In this document: piece after piece, positions 25,824-34,990 of the stretch | Numbering within the stretch: the first letter of the stretch is position 1 | How the letters are laid out: every line of letters starts with the position of its first letter | Notes under the pieces: model-generated | What the model was told of the DNA's origin: nothing | Databases searched by the model: none | The model's input: the letters and a program-made list of their open reading frames with translations, nothing else | Made by a program: the position numbers and the translations under genes | From: Spirochaetae bacterium HGW-Spirochaetae-5 | Lineage (GTDB): Bacteria > Spirochaetota > UBA4802 > UBA5550 | Reading direction: 5' to 3' | Assembly: GCA_002839285.1 (NCBI GenBank) | Contig: PGXT01000015.1 | Location: 1-51,749, forward strand | Length of the DNA: 51,749 nt

Positions 25824-26528
25824 CTATTTTTTTTCAATAAAAAACCAGTCAGCTGCGCCATTAGTTTTGTTGTATCTTAGTATCCTTTCATTATCTTTTG
25901 TTAAAAAATGTCTCTTGATCCAGGAAGTTCGTAGTGTTTTCTGAACCTTTACTGGAGATAACGGAGGGGTGCTTTTTTTTAAAAAAGACTCATAACCGCT
26001 CTGTATTACATATGCTTCAATTATTGTAGGGTCAATGTTGGCAAAACCTGCTTCACCTTTGTACACAAAAATTCCGGTTTCTTCATAACCTGTAATGATA
26101 CTTATCGAAGCGGAGACAGATTTTATAATTGCTGTTCTTGTTTTTATCACCAGCGATGCGTCGAAAAAATCATTCTCCTGAATAATTTTAAACTTTCCAT
26201 AATCAGAAAAAAAGCTGGTTAGAGTTTTATCTCTCTTGTTGATTATACTTAGTATAATCAGATCAGATTTTTCAAGAAGTTCTACTGCTGTACCGTCATT
26301 AAGCAGGATAGAAGCTGAAGATTTGCTGCCTGTTTCGATCCGGTCTCCGGGATAGATCAGGAGGTTATCTCCAGCGCATTCATCCGAGTCGCAGTTTATA
26401 TTTGTTTTCTTTACATAACCGGTTTTTTTCACCAGCTTTCCAATGCTGTTGTTCTGTGAATAAATAACGGAAGGGATTAGAAGTATTAAGAAGGTTAATT
26501 GCAGTAAATATCTGATATTGTTTTTCAT
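25824..26528 (-). CDS. FecR-domain secreted protein
   Basis: A 234-residue exported protein with a signal peptide (KNNIRYLLQLTFLILLIPSV, cleavage near YSQ). The mature N-terminal half shows the FecR-like pattern: LLIYPGDRIETGSKSSASI, LLNDGTAVELLEKSD, then KTRTAIIKSVSASISI and a GEAGFAN strand. In many diderms such free FecR domains occur in envelope proteins unrelated to iron signalling. No sigma factor or TonB receptor is nearby. It is followed by the HEAT lipoprotein and preceded, after four bases, by the lytic transglycosylase. Confidence 0.78.
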   Translation of the reverse strand: MKNNIRYLLQLTFLILLIPSVIYSQNNSIGKLVKKTGYVKKTNINCDSDECAGDNLLIYPGDRIETGSKSSASILLNDGTAVELLEKSDLIILSIINKRDKTLTSFFSDYGKFKIIQENDFFDASLVIKTRTAIIKSVSASISIITGYEETGIFVYKGEAGFANIDPTIIEAYVIQSGYESFLKKSTPPLSPVKVQKTLRTSWIKRHFLTKDNERILRYNKTNGAADWFFIEKK

Positions 26529-26532
26529 TTTT

Positions 26533-28794
26533 TCACCGGTTTTTATAAATAGACTCGTACTGAATCAAATATTTTTTTGTTCTGAAAATATAATCTCTTG
26601 TTTCATCAAAAGGTGTATATTCTGAAAAATAATCTATATCCCGGTTAAGCGGCCTTTTAATCCACCGGTTGACATTTCCAGCTCCGCCATTATACGCTGC
26701 TATCATATATTCTATATGGCCTTTATAATATCTGTCAAGCCATGCTATGTAATCTGTTCCGAATTTTATAGATGTACAGGGATCAAACAATTCAAATTTT
26801 GAAATGCCAAGTTTTTTTGATATTTCTTTTGCTGTATTCGGCATGAGCTGCATAAGGCCTGCCGCACCGGCCGGTGATAGGGCTTTGTGATTAAAATTGG
26901 ATTCCACTTTCATCATTGAAAGCATTAATTCCGGTTTAACCGGATACTCAGTGCTCCCTTGTGTAATACATTCATTGAATGCATATGGATAAAGAGTTTC
27001 AGCAAATTCTACGGGTATAAAGGAAAGATTCTCCTTAAGTTTCAGCAGATTTAAAAGTCTGAAGCAATGGAATGTGAGTAAATTATAATTTTTGTATTTT
27101 TTTGAGAAGATTGTCAGTGCAAGAGCAAGATCTCTCTGTGCGTTAAGATCATCATGAGGGATAAGTCTTATTTCTCTGTTAATTGCTTCTATATCACCCG
27201 CAATAAAGTACACTTCTATCCTATTAATAACTGATTTATAATTATTGCTGTAAACAGGATTCCTGATCAGCTCAGCCAGGTTTTTATACGGGCTGATAAT
27301 ATTTGAATTGAATTGATTCAATCTATGTAAGCGGGATTTGTCATATCCGTTTTTAATGAAAAGCAGAGTATGAAATAGAATCATTCTGTTTTCATCTTTT
27401 CTGTTCACAGCATTTTTGAACTCTTGTGTAAGTGATGATAAATCCTGTTTATCTGCATATTCTTTAAGCAGTGATAATGTATGATATGAATCATTTTCAG
27501 TGTTGATTTTTTTCAGCCAGAATCTGGAGTATGACGTATAACTGTTCCCGGGATAATCTGCAATCCCCCTTGTGAAGTATTCTGAAGCTTTTTTGTTGTC
27601 AGATTTTTTAATGCAGAAACGTCCCATGAGCCAGATAAACTGTCCGCTCATTTCGTTATCCGGGAATTTTTTTATGTACGTCTCCATATATTTAATAAAA
27701 ACCGGATCGCCCTTCTGCTCATAATAAAAAGAGAGTCTTGTTAAAACTCTTTCCAGAATTTCAGTATCGTTAGAGTAAATGAGGTTATTATAGATTTTTA
27801 CTGCTTCAGTTTTTTCTCCTGTATCCCATAAAATATTTGCATTTTCAAGCAGCAGATTTTCGTAGCCGGGTTTATTCTTTCTTTGTTTAATAAATGCTGC
27901 AGCTTTGTTATGGTTTTTATGGCTCTGTATTTTAACAATTAAGGCAGCGGCATCTAAGGATTCTTTTTTTTTCAGAACTTTTTCAGCATAAACAAGTGCA
28001 ATGTCATAATCTTCTGCATCATATAGTGCAGCGGCAAATAGCATCTCCCTGTCGGGAGTGTCGATGTCGATTTTTTTATCTTTCATGATATAGAGTATTC
28101 GTTTAGCTGCAATTCTGTTCTGCCATACTCCGCCACGGATTTTTATCACCTCAAAGTATGATTCCATAGCCTTCCGGGAATCACCGGCAGATTCATAAAC
28201 CGCCCCGAGTCTCAGGTACAACATTGTACGGGAATCACTTTCATTGTATACCGGAATGGTTTTCTGAATTTCATCTATTGCATCTTTAAATCTTTTGAGC
28301 TTTTCAAATGATTTCGATTGGAGAATAATTGAGTCTCTGTAAAGTGAAGAGTTATTTTTTTCTAGCAGAGATATGAATTTTAATACATAAGCATGTTCCC
28401 CGTAATCGTAAAAAATAGAAGCAATATGAAAAACTGAATCATTATAAAAAATACTTCTATCATTCGGGTGCTGAGTAAAAAGATAAACCGGATCGGCGAA
28501 AAGTCTTATATTGAAGTTAAATTTATTGTTAAAACAACTGTTGGTGTAGTAGAGCAGAGCTTTTTTCAGTTCTTTTTTATCCTTGTAGGCGCCTGCAAGG
28601 ATATAGTTGTTCTGACAGTTTTCTGTTTTTTTAATGAATTCTTTTATTATAACATCGGGTTTGCTGTAAAAAGCTTTTTCTGATAATTCAGAAGATAATC
28701 CGTAATTATTTACCGGCCCGGCGCAGGATAGAGATGTCAGAGAAAAAATCATAGCAGCAGTAATAAATAATAAAGCTGTGATTCTTTTAATCAT
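26533..28794 (-). CDS. Lytic transglycosylase lipoprotein with TPR-like repeats
   Basis: A 753-residue Slt70-like enzyme that cleaves peptidoglycan glycan strands. The N-terminus is a lipoprotein-type signal (FSLTSLSC then AGP), implying membrane attachment. Residues about 60-560 are helical repeats (for example YLRLGAVYESAGDSRKAMES). The catalytic domain is at the C-terminus (about 610-745): MMKVESNFNHKALSPAGAAG with the catalytic Glu, LMQLMPNTA, FGTDYIAWL and AAYNGGAGNV. The start overlaps the upstream gene by one base (TGATG). It is the central enzyme of the envelope operon. Confidence 0.93.
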   Translation of the reverse strand: MIKRITALLFITAAMIFSLTSLSCAGPVNNYGLSSELSEKAFYSKPDVIIKEFIKKTENCQNNYILAGAYKDKKELKKALLYYTNSCFNNKFNFNIRLFADPVYLFTQHPNDRSIFYNDSVFHIASIFYDYGEHAYVLKFISLLEKNNSSLYRDSIILQSKSFEKLKRFKDAIDEIQKTIPVYNESDSRTMLYLRLGAVYESAGDSRKAMESYFEVIKIRGGVWQNRIAAKRILYIMKDKKIDIDTPDREMLFAAALYDAEDYDIALVYAEKVLKKKESLDAAALIVKIQSHKNHNKAAAFIKQRKNKPGYENLLLENANILWDTGEKTEAVKIYNNLIYSNDTEILERVLTRLSFYYEQKGDPVFIKYMETYIKKFPDNEMSGQFIWLMGRFCIKKSDNKKASEYFTRGIADYPGNSYTSYSRFWLKKINTENDSYHTLSLLKEYADKQDLSSLTQEFKNAVNRKDENRMILFHTLLFIKNGYDKSRLHRLNQFNSNIISPYKNLAELIRNPVYSNNYKSVINRIEVYFIAGDIEAINREIRLIPHDDLNAQRDLALALTIFSKKYKNYNLLTFHCFRLLNLLKLKENLSFIPVEFAETLYPYAFNECITQGSTEYPVKPELMLSMMKVESNFNHKALSPAGAAGLMQLMPNTAKEISKKLGISKFELFDPCTSIKFGTDYIAWLDRYYKGHIEYMIAAYNGGAGNVNRWIKRPLNRDIDYFSEYTPFDETRDYIFRTKKYLIQYESIYKNR

Positions 28795-29600
28795 CAGTTT
28801 TCCATGATATAGTTTTTATACTCAGGTATTTTCTCAAGTTCAGGGCTCGATGTGAATATATCATACACAGAAACGGAGTTTTCAATCTTATAAAAATTAT
28901 CAAGATGGATTTTGTTATATTTCTCCTGATTTTCAGGGATATATTGATCAATAAGATTTTTAACATTGTCGAATTTATTATAGTTTATTTTTCCTCTTTT
29001 TTCAGGAGGAATTCTGTTTTCAATTAATGCTATTATTCCGTATCGTTTGCAGTATTTGGCATTTTTGATCGCTTTAACATATTCGTAAATTTTAATGGAA
29101 TAATTTTTTTCAGGAAGATTATCGGACATAATCATTACTTTTTCAGCCCAGTCGACAGAACGGTATCCAAGAGACATATATTTTTTCGATGCTTTATTTC
29201 CTGTTTTAAGCACTTCCGGCGCGATTTCGTTAAGGAGCTGTGCTGCGCTATCTATCTCACGGACTGCAATTATTCTGAATAGTTCAATGAGAATCAGCTG
29301 TGTGCTTCGAATCTCATTCATCGCAGGATTAAATGCAAATTTCATATAGAGCATACGCGATATCATATCCCGTCTTGCCGCTTCAATAAAAAGAGATTTT
29401 TCCTCTTCGGTGCCGCTGTTTGTAATAGTTGTATTGATGAAATTAAAAAAATATCTGTTGTCTTTAAGGCTTTTTTCTGAATGTCTCTGATTACCCGCAC
29501 TGAGACTCGATTTAGTCCTCTGGGGAAATAAGGGTTGCGTCAGCAAAAGCAGAAGGACTAATATTGATGAAATTGAAACTGCAGTTTTTTTAGAGGTCAA
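28794..29600 (-). CDS. Secreted protein of unknown function
   Basis: A 268-residue exported protein with a signal sequence (KTAVSISSILVLLLLLTQ, cleavage near FPQ). The mature part is helical and charged; no domain was recognised. Its helical layout is reminiscent of the secreted protein at 24257 (both about 260 residues, with phrases such as MLYMKFAFNPAMNEIRSTQL), but I cannot claim homology by eye. It overlaps the MBL hydrolase gene by 11 bases at its start and the transglycosylase gene by one base at its end. Confidence 0.8.
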   Translation of the reverse strand: MTSKKTAVSISSILVLLLLLTQPLFPQRTKSSLSAGNQRHSEKSLKDNRYFFNFINTTITNSGTEEEKSLFIEAARRDMISRMLYMKFAFNPAMNEIRSTQLILIELFRIIAVREIDSAAQLLNEIAPEVLKTGNKASKKYMSLGYRSVDWAEKVMIMSDNLPEKNYSIKIYEYVKAIKNAKYCKRYGIIALIENRIPPEKRGKINYNKFDNVKNLIDQYIPENQEKYNKIHLDNFYKIENSVSVYDIFTSSPELEKIPEYKNYIMEN

Positions 29601-30549
29601 AAATCATCCCCTCCCGTGCCAGGAGAATCTCAGTGTTAACATCTGATAGAAGTTCTGCATGTTCAAGTGCAAGCAGATAGTTTTCCTGCAGTATATCATC
29701 TGAATATGCCGGTTCATGATGAGTCATAATCAGTTTTTTAACACTCCAGTTTGTAGCGCAGTTTACTGCCATTGTATAGCTTGTGTGACCCCAATCGGCC
29801 TTTAAGAATGCTTCATTCAATGTATATTGTGCGTCAAGAACAAGGATATCTGCGTTTTTGAAAAATTTTGTTGTATCTCCGGAGGATTCTATTGTTTCAC
29901 CGGTAAATTCTGTATCTGTGGCAAATATAAAAGTCTTATTGTTCTGCATGAATTTATAGGCAAAACAGCCCTGAGGATGTTTTAAAGGATATATACTTAC
30001 GAAGAGATCCTCTTCTAACTGAAGAGGGGTAGTTCTTGCGTGTTCTATGAAGTTATACTTTTTTGTGGATGCAGTACCCTGAAACGTGGCTGGAAAATAT
30101 GGCGATGACATCTGGTTTTCCAGATATTCCTGCTGTTTTTTATAGGGGGAGTAGAAGTTCAGTATATTACCCGGGACATAAATTGGCCTGAAGAAGGGGA
30201 GTCCCTGGAGATGATCCCAGTGATTGTGAGTAATCATAATATTAAGATTACCCTTCCCTTTTCCGCAGTCACCATCCATCAGGACATTTCCGAGTCTTCT
30301 TATCCCTGTCCCGCAATCAATAATATAGATATTTCCGGAATCAGATGTTACAGTTACGCAGGTTGTGTCTCCGCCGAAGACATAACGGAGTTCGTCAGGT
30401 AGATTAGAGAGAAAACTGTTTATATTCTCTTTACTCTTCAGCTGATTTGTAATTGCCAGGTCAAGAATCCGATTGAGTTTGCCTGTATATTCTTCGTTAT
30501 TTATCGGTGAAGGGAGAGAACCTCTTACACCCCAGAGTCTGATCTGCAT
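29590..30549 (-). CDS. Metallo-beta-lactamase-fold hydrolase
   Basis: A 319-residue cytoplasmic MBL-fold enzyme. It starts MQIRLWGVRGSLPSP at ATG 30549, the typical N-terminus of the family; the frame extends upstream but that part reads as non-coding. Metal ligands: THNHWDHLQG (HxHxDH), His in YPLKHPQG, Asp in FATDTEF, and His in MTHHEPAYSD. The GGDTTCV segment is also characteristic. Relatives include cyclic-nucleotide phosphodiesterases and tRNase Z-like enzymes; the substrate is unknown. It is the first gene of the minus-strand envelope operon. A 10-bp inverted repeat lies about 100 bases upstream. Confidence 0.88.
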   Translation of the reverse strand: MQIRLWGVRGSLPSPINNEEYTGKLNRILDLAITNQLKSKENINSFLSNLPDELRYVFGGDTTCVTVTSDSGNIYIIDCGTGIRRLGNVLMDGDCGKGKGNLNIMITHNHWDHLQGLPFFRPIYVPGNILNFYSPYKKQQEYLENQMSSPYFPATFQGTASTKKYNFIEHARTTPLQLEEDLFVSIYPLKHPQGCFAYKFMQNNKTFIFATDTEFTGETIESSGDTTKFFKNADILVLDAQYTLNEAFLKADWGHTSYTMAVNCATNWSVKKLIMTHHEPAYSDDILQENYLLALEHAELLSDVNTEILLAREGMIFDL

Positions 30550-30650
30550 TATATAATACTGCTCCCCGAAAGTAATGTCCAGAATTGTAATTATTGTTAA
30601 AAATTTTGTCAAATATATTAGATTAATAATAATATAATCTTGATTAATTA

Positions 30651-30682
30651 AGCAACTCATTTTAATATTTCTATGAGTTGCT
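30651..30682. promoter_or_regulatory. 10-bp inverted repeat upstream of the MBL operon
   Basis: agcaactcat (30651-30660) and atgagttgct (30673-30682) are perfect complements around a 12-base AT-rich loop. The position between the divergent MBL and HDOD genes suits an operator or a short hairpin; neither is shown. Confidence 0.45.
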
Positions 30683-30944
30683 GATCTAATTTTATTTAAA
30701 TATTCCGGTAATTATTCATTAATTTCTAAGACAGGAAGAGCTCCGGTTTATCTGCACAGAGCGGTGCGGGGCAAAATATCATTTTTAGATTAAAAGTATA
30801 TTTTAAGGAATCATTAAAGTAAATGGGAATTTATTGTCCGGTTATTACATATATTAAATATTGTCAGTATTTGACGATACAGGTTTTTGCTGGTTATTCT
30901 CTGTTCATTCAGGGAGTTTGTAAAATAAAAGGTTCGGGATTTTT

Positions 30945-32432
30945 ATGATAATAGAAAATAGAAAACAGATTTATGATAAAATTGTAAAAGGTGAACCTGT
31001 AAAACTCAGTTTCAAATATGTTACGGATGATCTATTAATGTTTATTAATAGTATTTTAACAAGGGAACTGGCAAAACACGATCTGCAGTATCTCATATAT
31101 TCGGTTGTTACAATTTTGAGAGAGTTAATTGTAAATGCGCTAAAAGCAAATACTAAAAGAATTTTTTTTGATATTAATAAGCTCGATATAAATAATCCTG
31201 CTGAATATGCTTCCGGTATAGAGAGATTTAAAGATGAAATAGTAGGCGATTTCGATTCAATGCAGGATATAATTCAGAAAAATGAGCATAGCATTAACTT
31301 TAATATTACAGAGGAGAATGAAGGGCTTCTTTTTACTATAAAAAACAGTGTCGCGATTATTCCGGAAGAGCTGGTCAGAATTAATATGAGAATTGCTTTA
31401 GCTATTCAGAAAAGCAGTTTTAATGAAATATATGATACAATTGAAGACGAAACTGAAGGTGCCGGTCTTGGTCTGGCGCTGATTGTTATGTTTCTTAAAA
31501 GCATGGGGGTTGATCCTTCATCTTTTACTATAAAGAGTGACGGGAAAATTACTGTTGCTTCGATTCATCTCCCTTATCTGCTTAAACCTGTTGAAGTTAC
31601 AACCACAGTAAAAAAACAGATACTTGAAGAGATTACCGGTATTCCGACTTTTCCGGAAAATATTATAACACTATTGCAGATGTGTTCTAATCCTGATGCT
31701 GATATTGAAAAAATTGCGCAGGCAATAAAACTTGATGTTTCTGTAACATCCGATGTTATTAAACTGGCGAACTCCGCAGGCTTTATATCAGGACAGAGAG
31801 TTGATGATATAAACAGAGCTGTAATGAAGATTGGTCTGAAAAATCTAAAAAATATTCTGCTTGCAAGTAACGCAAGAAAAATTATGGAGAGCAGATACGG
31901 TAAATTTGAAGAGATTTGGGAGCATTGCAACAGAGTTGCTTTTTACTCAAGACAGATAGCGCTTAAATATAAAGTCCAGGGAGGGGCTGCTGACAACGCC
32001 TATGTTGCCGGTCTGCTTCACGATCTGGGTCAGGTTGTTCTTCTTGCAGTTGATATGGAATCTGTCAGGAAGATAGCAGAGATTGTTGAAGACCGGAATA
32101 TAATAACAACTACTGTAATGGAAGAGCTCTCCATCGGTATCAGTCACGCCGAGATCGGGCATATTGTTTCCGAGAAATGGAATTTCCCTGAATTTCTTGC
32201 GCAGATAATACGGCATCATCATTCTCCATTGAACATTCCGGAAGAATTCAGAGAGGTAGGTTTCTGTGTTTATCTTGCTAATATGATTGCGGGGATAGAA
32301 AAACGGAAATATTACTATTATTATATTGAAGAGATGGTTCTGGACAGGTTTAATATAAAAGATGAGGCCGAGCTTCTAAAACTGAATGATTTTCTTAAAA
32401 ATGAGTACAGCAGTGCTCAGAAAAATTTTTGA
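30945..32432 (+). CDS. Histidine-kinase-like ATPase/HDOD fusion protein
   Basis: A 495-residue soluble protein. Residues about 30-210 look like a GHKL/histidine-kinase ATPase domain: the N box is LRELIVNALKANTKR (near 58-72) and the G box is DETEGAGLGLALIV (near 167-180). No phosphoacceptor His domain is apparent. From about 215 comes an HDOD domain (IPTFPENIITLLQM, DVSVTSDVIKLANSA, NRAVMKIGLKNLKN) with AGLLHDLGQ, ISHAEIGHIVSEKW and IIRHHH, so HD-like residues are kept. HDOD domains usually act as signal-transduction scaffolds. The fusion suggests ATP binding coupled to the HDOD output. It converges on larC with a 16-base overlap. Confidence 0.85.
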   Translation: MIIENRKQIYDKIVKGEPVKLSFKYVTDDLLMFINSILTRELAKHDLQYLIYSVVTILRELIVNALKANTKRIFFDINKLDINNPAEYASGIERFKDEIVGDFDSMQDIIQKNEHSINFNITEENEGLLFTIKNSVAIIPEELVRINMRIALAIQKSSFNEIYDTIEDETEGAGLGLALIVMFLKSMGVDPSSFTIKSDGKITVASIHLPYLLKPVEVTTTVKKQILEEITGIPTFPENIITLLQMCSNPDADIEKIAQAIKLDVSVTSDVIKLANSAGFISGQRVDDINRAVMKIGLKNLKNILLASNARKIMESRYGKFEEIWEHCNRVAFYSRQIALKYKVQGGAADNAYVAGLLHDLGQVVLLAVDMESVRKIAEIVEDRNIITTTVMEELSIGISHAEIGHIVSEKWNFPEFLAQIIRHHHSPLNIPEEFREVGFCVYLANMIAGIEKRKYYYYYIEEMVLDRFNIKDEAELLKLNDFLKNEYSSAQKNF

Positions 32433-33586
32433 GCACTGACTACCGCTTCATTGTAGACTTCTTTTAATGGAACGTTGTGTTTTATTGCCGCATTTCTGCA
32501 GTCTTCATATTCCGGAGAGAGTGTGGCTGAGATTCCATTAAGATTGTGTATTTTTACTTTTATCGGGCCATATTTTGTTTCAATTACCTGCAGTGTTCTT
32601 TCCATTATTTTTCTTTTAACAATATTAATTCTTATGCCGGAGGTTGTTGTTTCTCTGAAAACAATATCAGCAATTCTATCAGCTTTTTCTTTGGGTGAAA
32701 GAATTTTAAGTATATGGCCGGGACGGTTTTTTTTCATAACAGCGGGGATAACCGAAACATCAAGAGCTCCCTCTTTAAGAAGTATTTCAAACAGATAAGA
32801 ATAGAATTCAGGATTCATATCGTCTATTGCTGTCTCCAGTTCTGCAACTTCATCATCTGTATTTTTACTCACTTCTCCATCTCCGATAATCAACCGCAGA
32901 ACATTCGGGATAATGAGATTTTTTGTTCCTGATCCGTATCCGATCGATTTTGTTGTAAGATTAGGGAGTGATGAGAATTCGCTGCAGTAATGTTTGATTA
33001 CAGCAGCACCGGTTGGTGTAGTTAATTCTGATTTTATACCGCTTGAGTAGACCGGCACCCCTTTCAGTATCTCAGCTGTGGCTGGTGCAGGAACAGGGAG
33101 AGTCCCGTGCGCGGTCTCAACAAATCCGCTTCCGGTGTTGATGGGTGAAGATATAATTTTATCAATACCGGCTGTGTGAAAACAGATGGCAGCTCCGCAG
33201 ATATCAATAATAGAATCGATTCCGCCGATTTCATGAAAGTGTATGGATTCAATGTCTGCGTCATGGACATGGGCTTCAGCTTTGCCTATGATGCTGAAAA
33301 TTGAAATGGCGTTGCTTTTAACAACAGGATGAAGATCACTCGATTCAATGATTTTTATAATACTGCTTAATGAACGGTGAGTCTGATCGGATATGACCTT
33401 TACATTAAATTTGGAAGCAGATATATTATTCTTTGTGCATTTTTCATACGACAGGGTATAGCCTGATATGTTAAGTTTTGCAAGCTCACTTTCAAGTATT
33501 GTAAAGTCAAGTCCGGAATCTAAAAAAGCGCCGATAATCATATCACCGCTTGCTCCGGCGAAGCAGTCAAAATAAGCTGTTTTCAT
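32417..33586 (-). CDS. larC: LarC nickel-insertion protein (cyclometallase)
   Basis: LarC inserts nickel into the pincer pyridinium dithioacid mononucleotide, using CTP. The 389-residue protein has AYFDCFAGASGDMIIGAFLD at its start, HVHDADIESIHFHEIGGIDS (His-rich metal region), LPVPAPATAEIL, LTTPTGAAV and the C-terminal domain with AIDDMNPEFYSYL and ETTTSGIR. ATG 33586 is chosen because it gives the conserved start, four bases after larB. The frame is continuous; the programmed frameshift known from Lactiplantibacillus larC is absent. It is the last gene of the larE-larB-larC run. Confidence 0.94.
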   Translation of the reverse strand: MKTAYFDCFAGASGDMIIGAFLDSGLDFTILESELAKLNISGYTLSYEKCTKNNISASKFNVKVISDQTHRSLSSIIKIIESSDLHPVVKSNAISIFSIIGKAEAHVHDADIESIHFHEIGGIDSIIDICGAAICFHTAGIDKIISSPINTGSGFVETAHGTLPVPAPATAEILKGVPVYSSGIKSELTTPTGAAVIKHYCSEFSSLPNLTTKSIGYGSGTKNLIIPNVLRLIIGDGEVSKNTDDEVAELETAIDDMNPEFYSYLFEILLKEGALDVSVIPAVMKKNRPGHILKILSPKEKADRIADIVFRETTTSGIRINIVKRKIMERTLQVIETKYGPIKVKIHNLNGISATLSPEYEDCRNAAIKHNVPLKEVYNEAVVSAQKFF

Positions 33587-33590
33587 AATT

Positions 33591-34337
33591 TTATCCACGA
33601 TTGATGATTGCCGCAAGATATCCTGCGCCGAATCCGTTATCAATATTTACAGTTGAAACTCCCGGGACACAGCTGTTTAACATTGTAAGAAGCGCTGCAG
33701 CTCCGCGGAAATTCGCTCCATAGCCTACACTTGTCGGTACGGCAATTACCGGTCTGCTGACAAGCCCTGCAGCAAGAGAAGGGAGAGCACCCTCCATCCC
33801 TGCAACAGCAACTATTACGTTCGCACTCTGAAGCATCTCAATTCTCGCAAGTATGCGGTGAACACCTGCAATTCCCACATCGAATAATCTGTCTACCGGA
33901 GAGCCCATTACTTCCGCAGTTATGGCAGCCTCTTCGGCAACAGGAATGTCCGTGGTGCCCCCTGTAATAACGAGTATTCTTTTATCAGTTACCGGATCGG
34001 GGATCCGCCCTATAATAATTACCCGCCCGTGAGTGTTGTATGTTATTTCAGGGAAATGCGGTTTAAGAAATGTATATAGTTCAAAAGATGCCCGTGTTGC
34101 AAGAATTACTCTATTGTTAAGAGCGAGTCTCTCCGCGATCTCTTTGACCTGTATATCTGTTTTACCTTCGGCGTAGATTACTTCAGGCTGACCGGTTCTG
34201 ATAGGTCTATGATGGTCGATACATGCAAAATCTATATCTTCATATGGAAGAGTTTTTAAAAGATTAAATGCTTCATCATTGTTAATCTCGCCTTTCTGAA
34301 TTTTATCTATAAGAGATTTTATCTTTTTTTCGTTCAT
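33591..34337 (-). CDS. larB: LarB pyridinium biscarboxylate synthase
   Basis: LarB carboxylates nicotinic acid adenine dinucleotide and hydrolyses it to the biscarboxylate mononucleotide, the first step of nickel-pincer cofactor synthesis. The 248-residue product has the LarB N-terminal region (HHRPIRTGQPEVIYAEGKT) and the PurE-like C-terminal domain (ITGGTTDIPVAEEAAITAEV, VGIAGVHR, VAGMEGALPSL, PTSVGYGANFRGAAALL). Length is usual. It overlaps larE by four bases and is followed closely by larC. Confidence 0.95.
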   Translation of the reverse strand: MNEKKIKSLIDKIQKGEINNDEAFNLLKTLPYEDIDFACIDHHRPIRTGQPEVIYAEGKTDIQVKEIAERLALNNRVILATRASFELYTFLKPHFPEITYNTHGRVIIIGRIPDPVTDKRILVITGGTTDIPVAEEAAITAEVMGSPVDRLFDVGIAGVHRILARIEMLQSANVIVAVAGMEGALPSLAAGLVSRPVIAVPTSVGYGANFRGAAALLTMLNSCVPGVSTVNIDNGFGAGYLAAIINRG

Positions 34338-34990
34338 CGAGGTTCCTCTTTAACAATATTCATGCTCCCTGTTCTGTATCCAAGCAGGTCAAGAGTTATA
34401 TATTTAAATCCGGCTTTATTAAGTTCTGCAAATACTTTTTTTCGTACTAAATGGGATGCAATTTCGGGAATCATCTCCTCTGAAATTTCAATCCGAAGAA
34501 TATCACCATGAAGCCGGGCGCGGATCTGTCTGAATCCGAAAGAGGCTATAATTTTTTCAGCAGTGTCAGCTCTTTTCATCAATTCAGCTGTCAAAGGGGT
34601 GCCATAGGGTATTCTGGTTGCCAGGCAGGGGTAGGATTCTTTTTCAGATGTGGGGAGTTTAAGAAACGCCGATAACTCATATATATTTTTTTTGTCGAAG
34701 CCTGCACTCTTTAAGGGGCTTATAACTCCAAGTTCATCAATTGCTTTCATCCCCGGCCTATAATCATTCATGTCTCCGGAATGAGAACCTTCTAAAATTG
34801 TCGTAATCCCTTCCTCGGCTGCGGTTTTAATTATTTCTTTTAAGATCACCGTTTTACAGTGATAGCATCTTTCTGTTGAATTTTCTCTGACATTGCTGTA
34901 AGAGAGAATATCTAAATCTAGAATCCTGTGTTTGATATTTAATGAGGCTGCTGTTAATTCCGCTGAATTGATCTCCTCATCAGTAATCAT
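34334..34990 (-). CDS. larE: LarE sulfur transferase, N-terminally truncated
   Basis: LarE activates the LarB product with ATP and adds sulfur. The 218-residue ORF has the cluster-type cysteines RCYHCK, the family segment EGSHSGDMNDYRPGMKA, PCLATRIPYGTPL with the conserved Cys, and LLGYRTGSMN. The N-terminal PP-loop (SGGxDS) needed for ATP activation is missing: in the same frame upstream of ATG 34990, LLLYAASLNKDLKLIAY continues the family pattern but has no start codon, and an in-frame stop comes just before it, where the PP-loop should be. None of the three minus-strand frames encodes the loop over the ~60 bases read upstream. The gene is probably a 5'-deleted remnant. It overlaps larB by four bases. 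Confidence 0.82.
   Translation of the reverse strand: MITDEEINSAELTAASLNIKHRILDLDILSYSNVRENSTERCYHCKTVILKEIIKTAAEEGITTILEGSHSGDMNDYRPGMKAIDELGVISPLKSAGFDKKNIYELSAFLKLPTSEKESYPCLATRIPYGTPLTAELMKRADTAEKIIASFGFRQIRARLHGDILRIEISEEMIPEIASHLVRKKVFAELNKAGFKYITLDLLGYRTGSMNIVKEEPR

Noticed and set aside
32417-33586. Programmed frameshift expected in larC
   Set aside because: The gene reads through in one frame over its full length, so no shift is needed.
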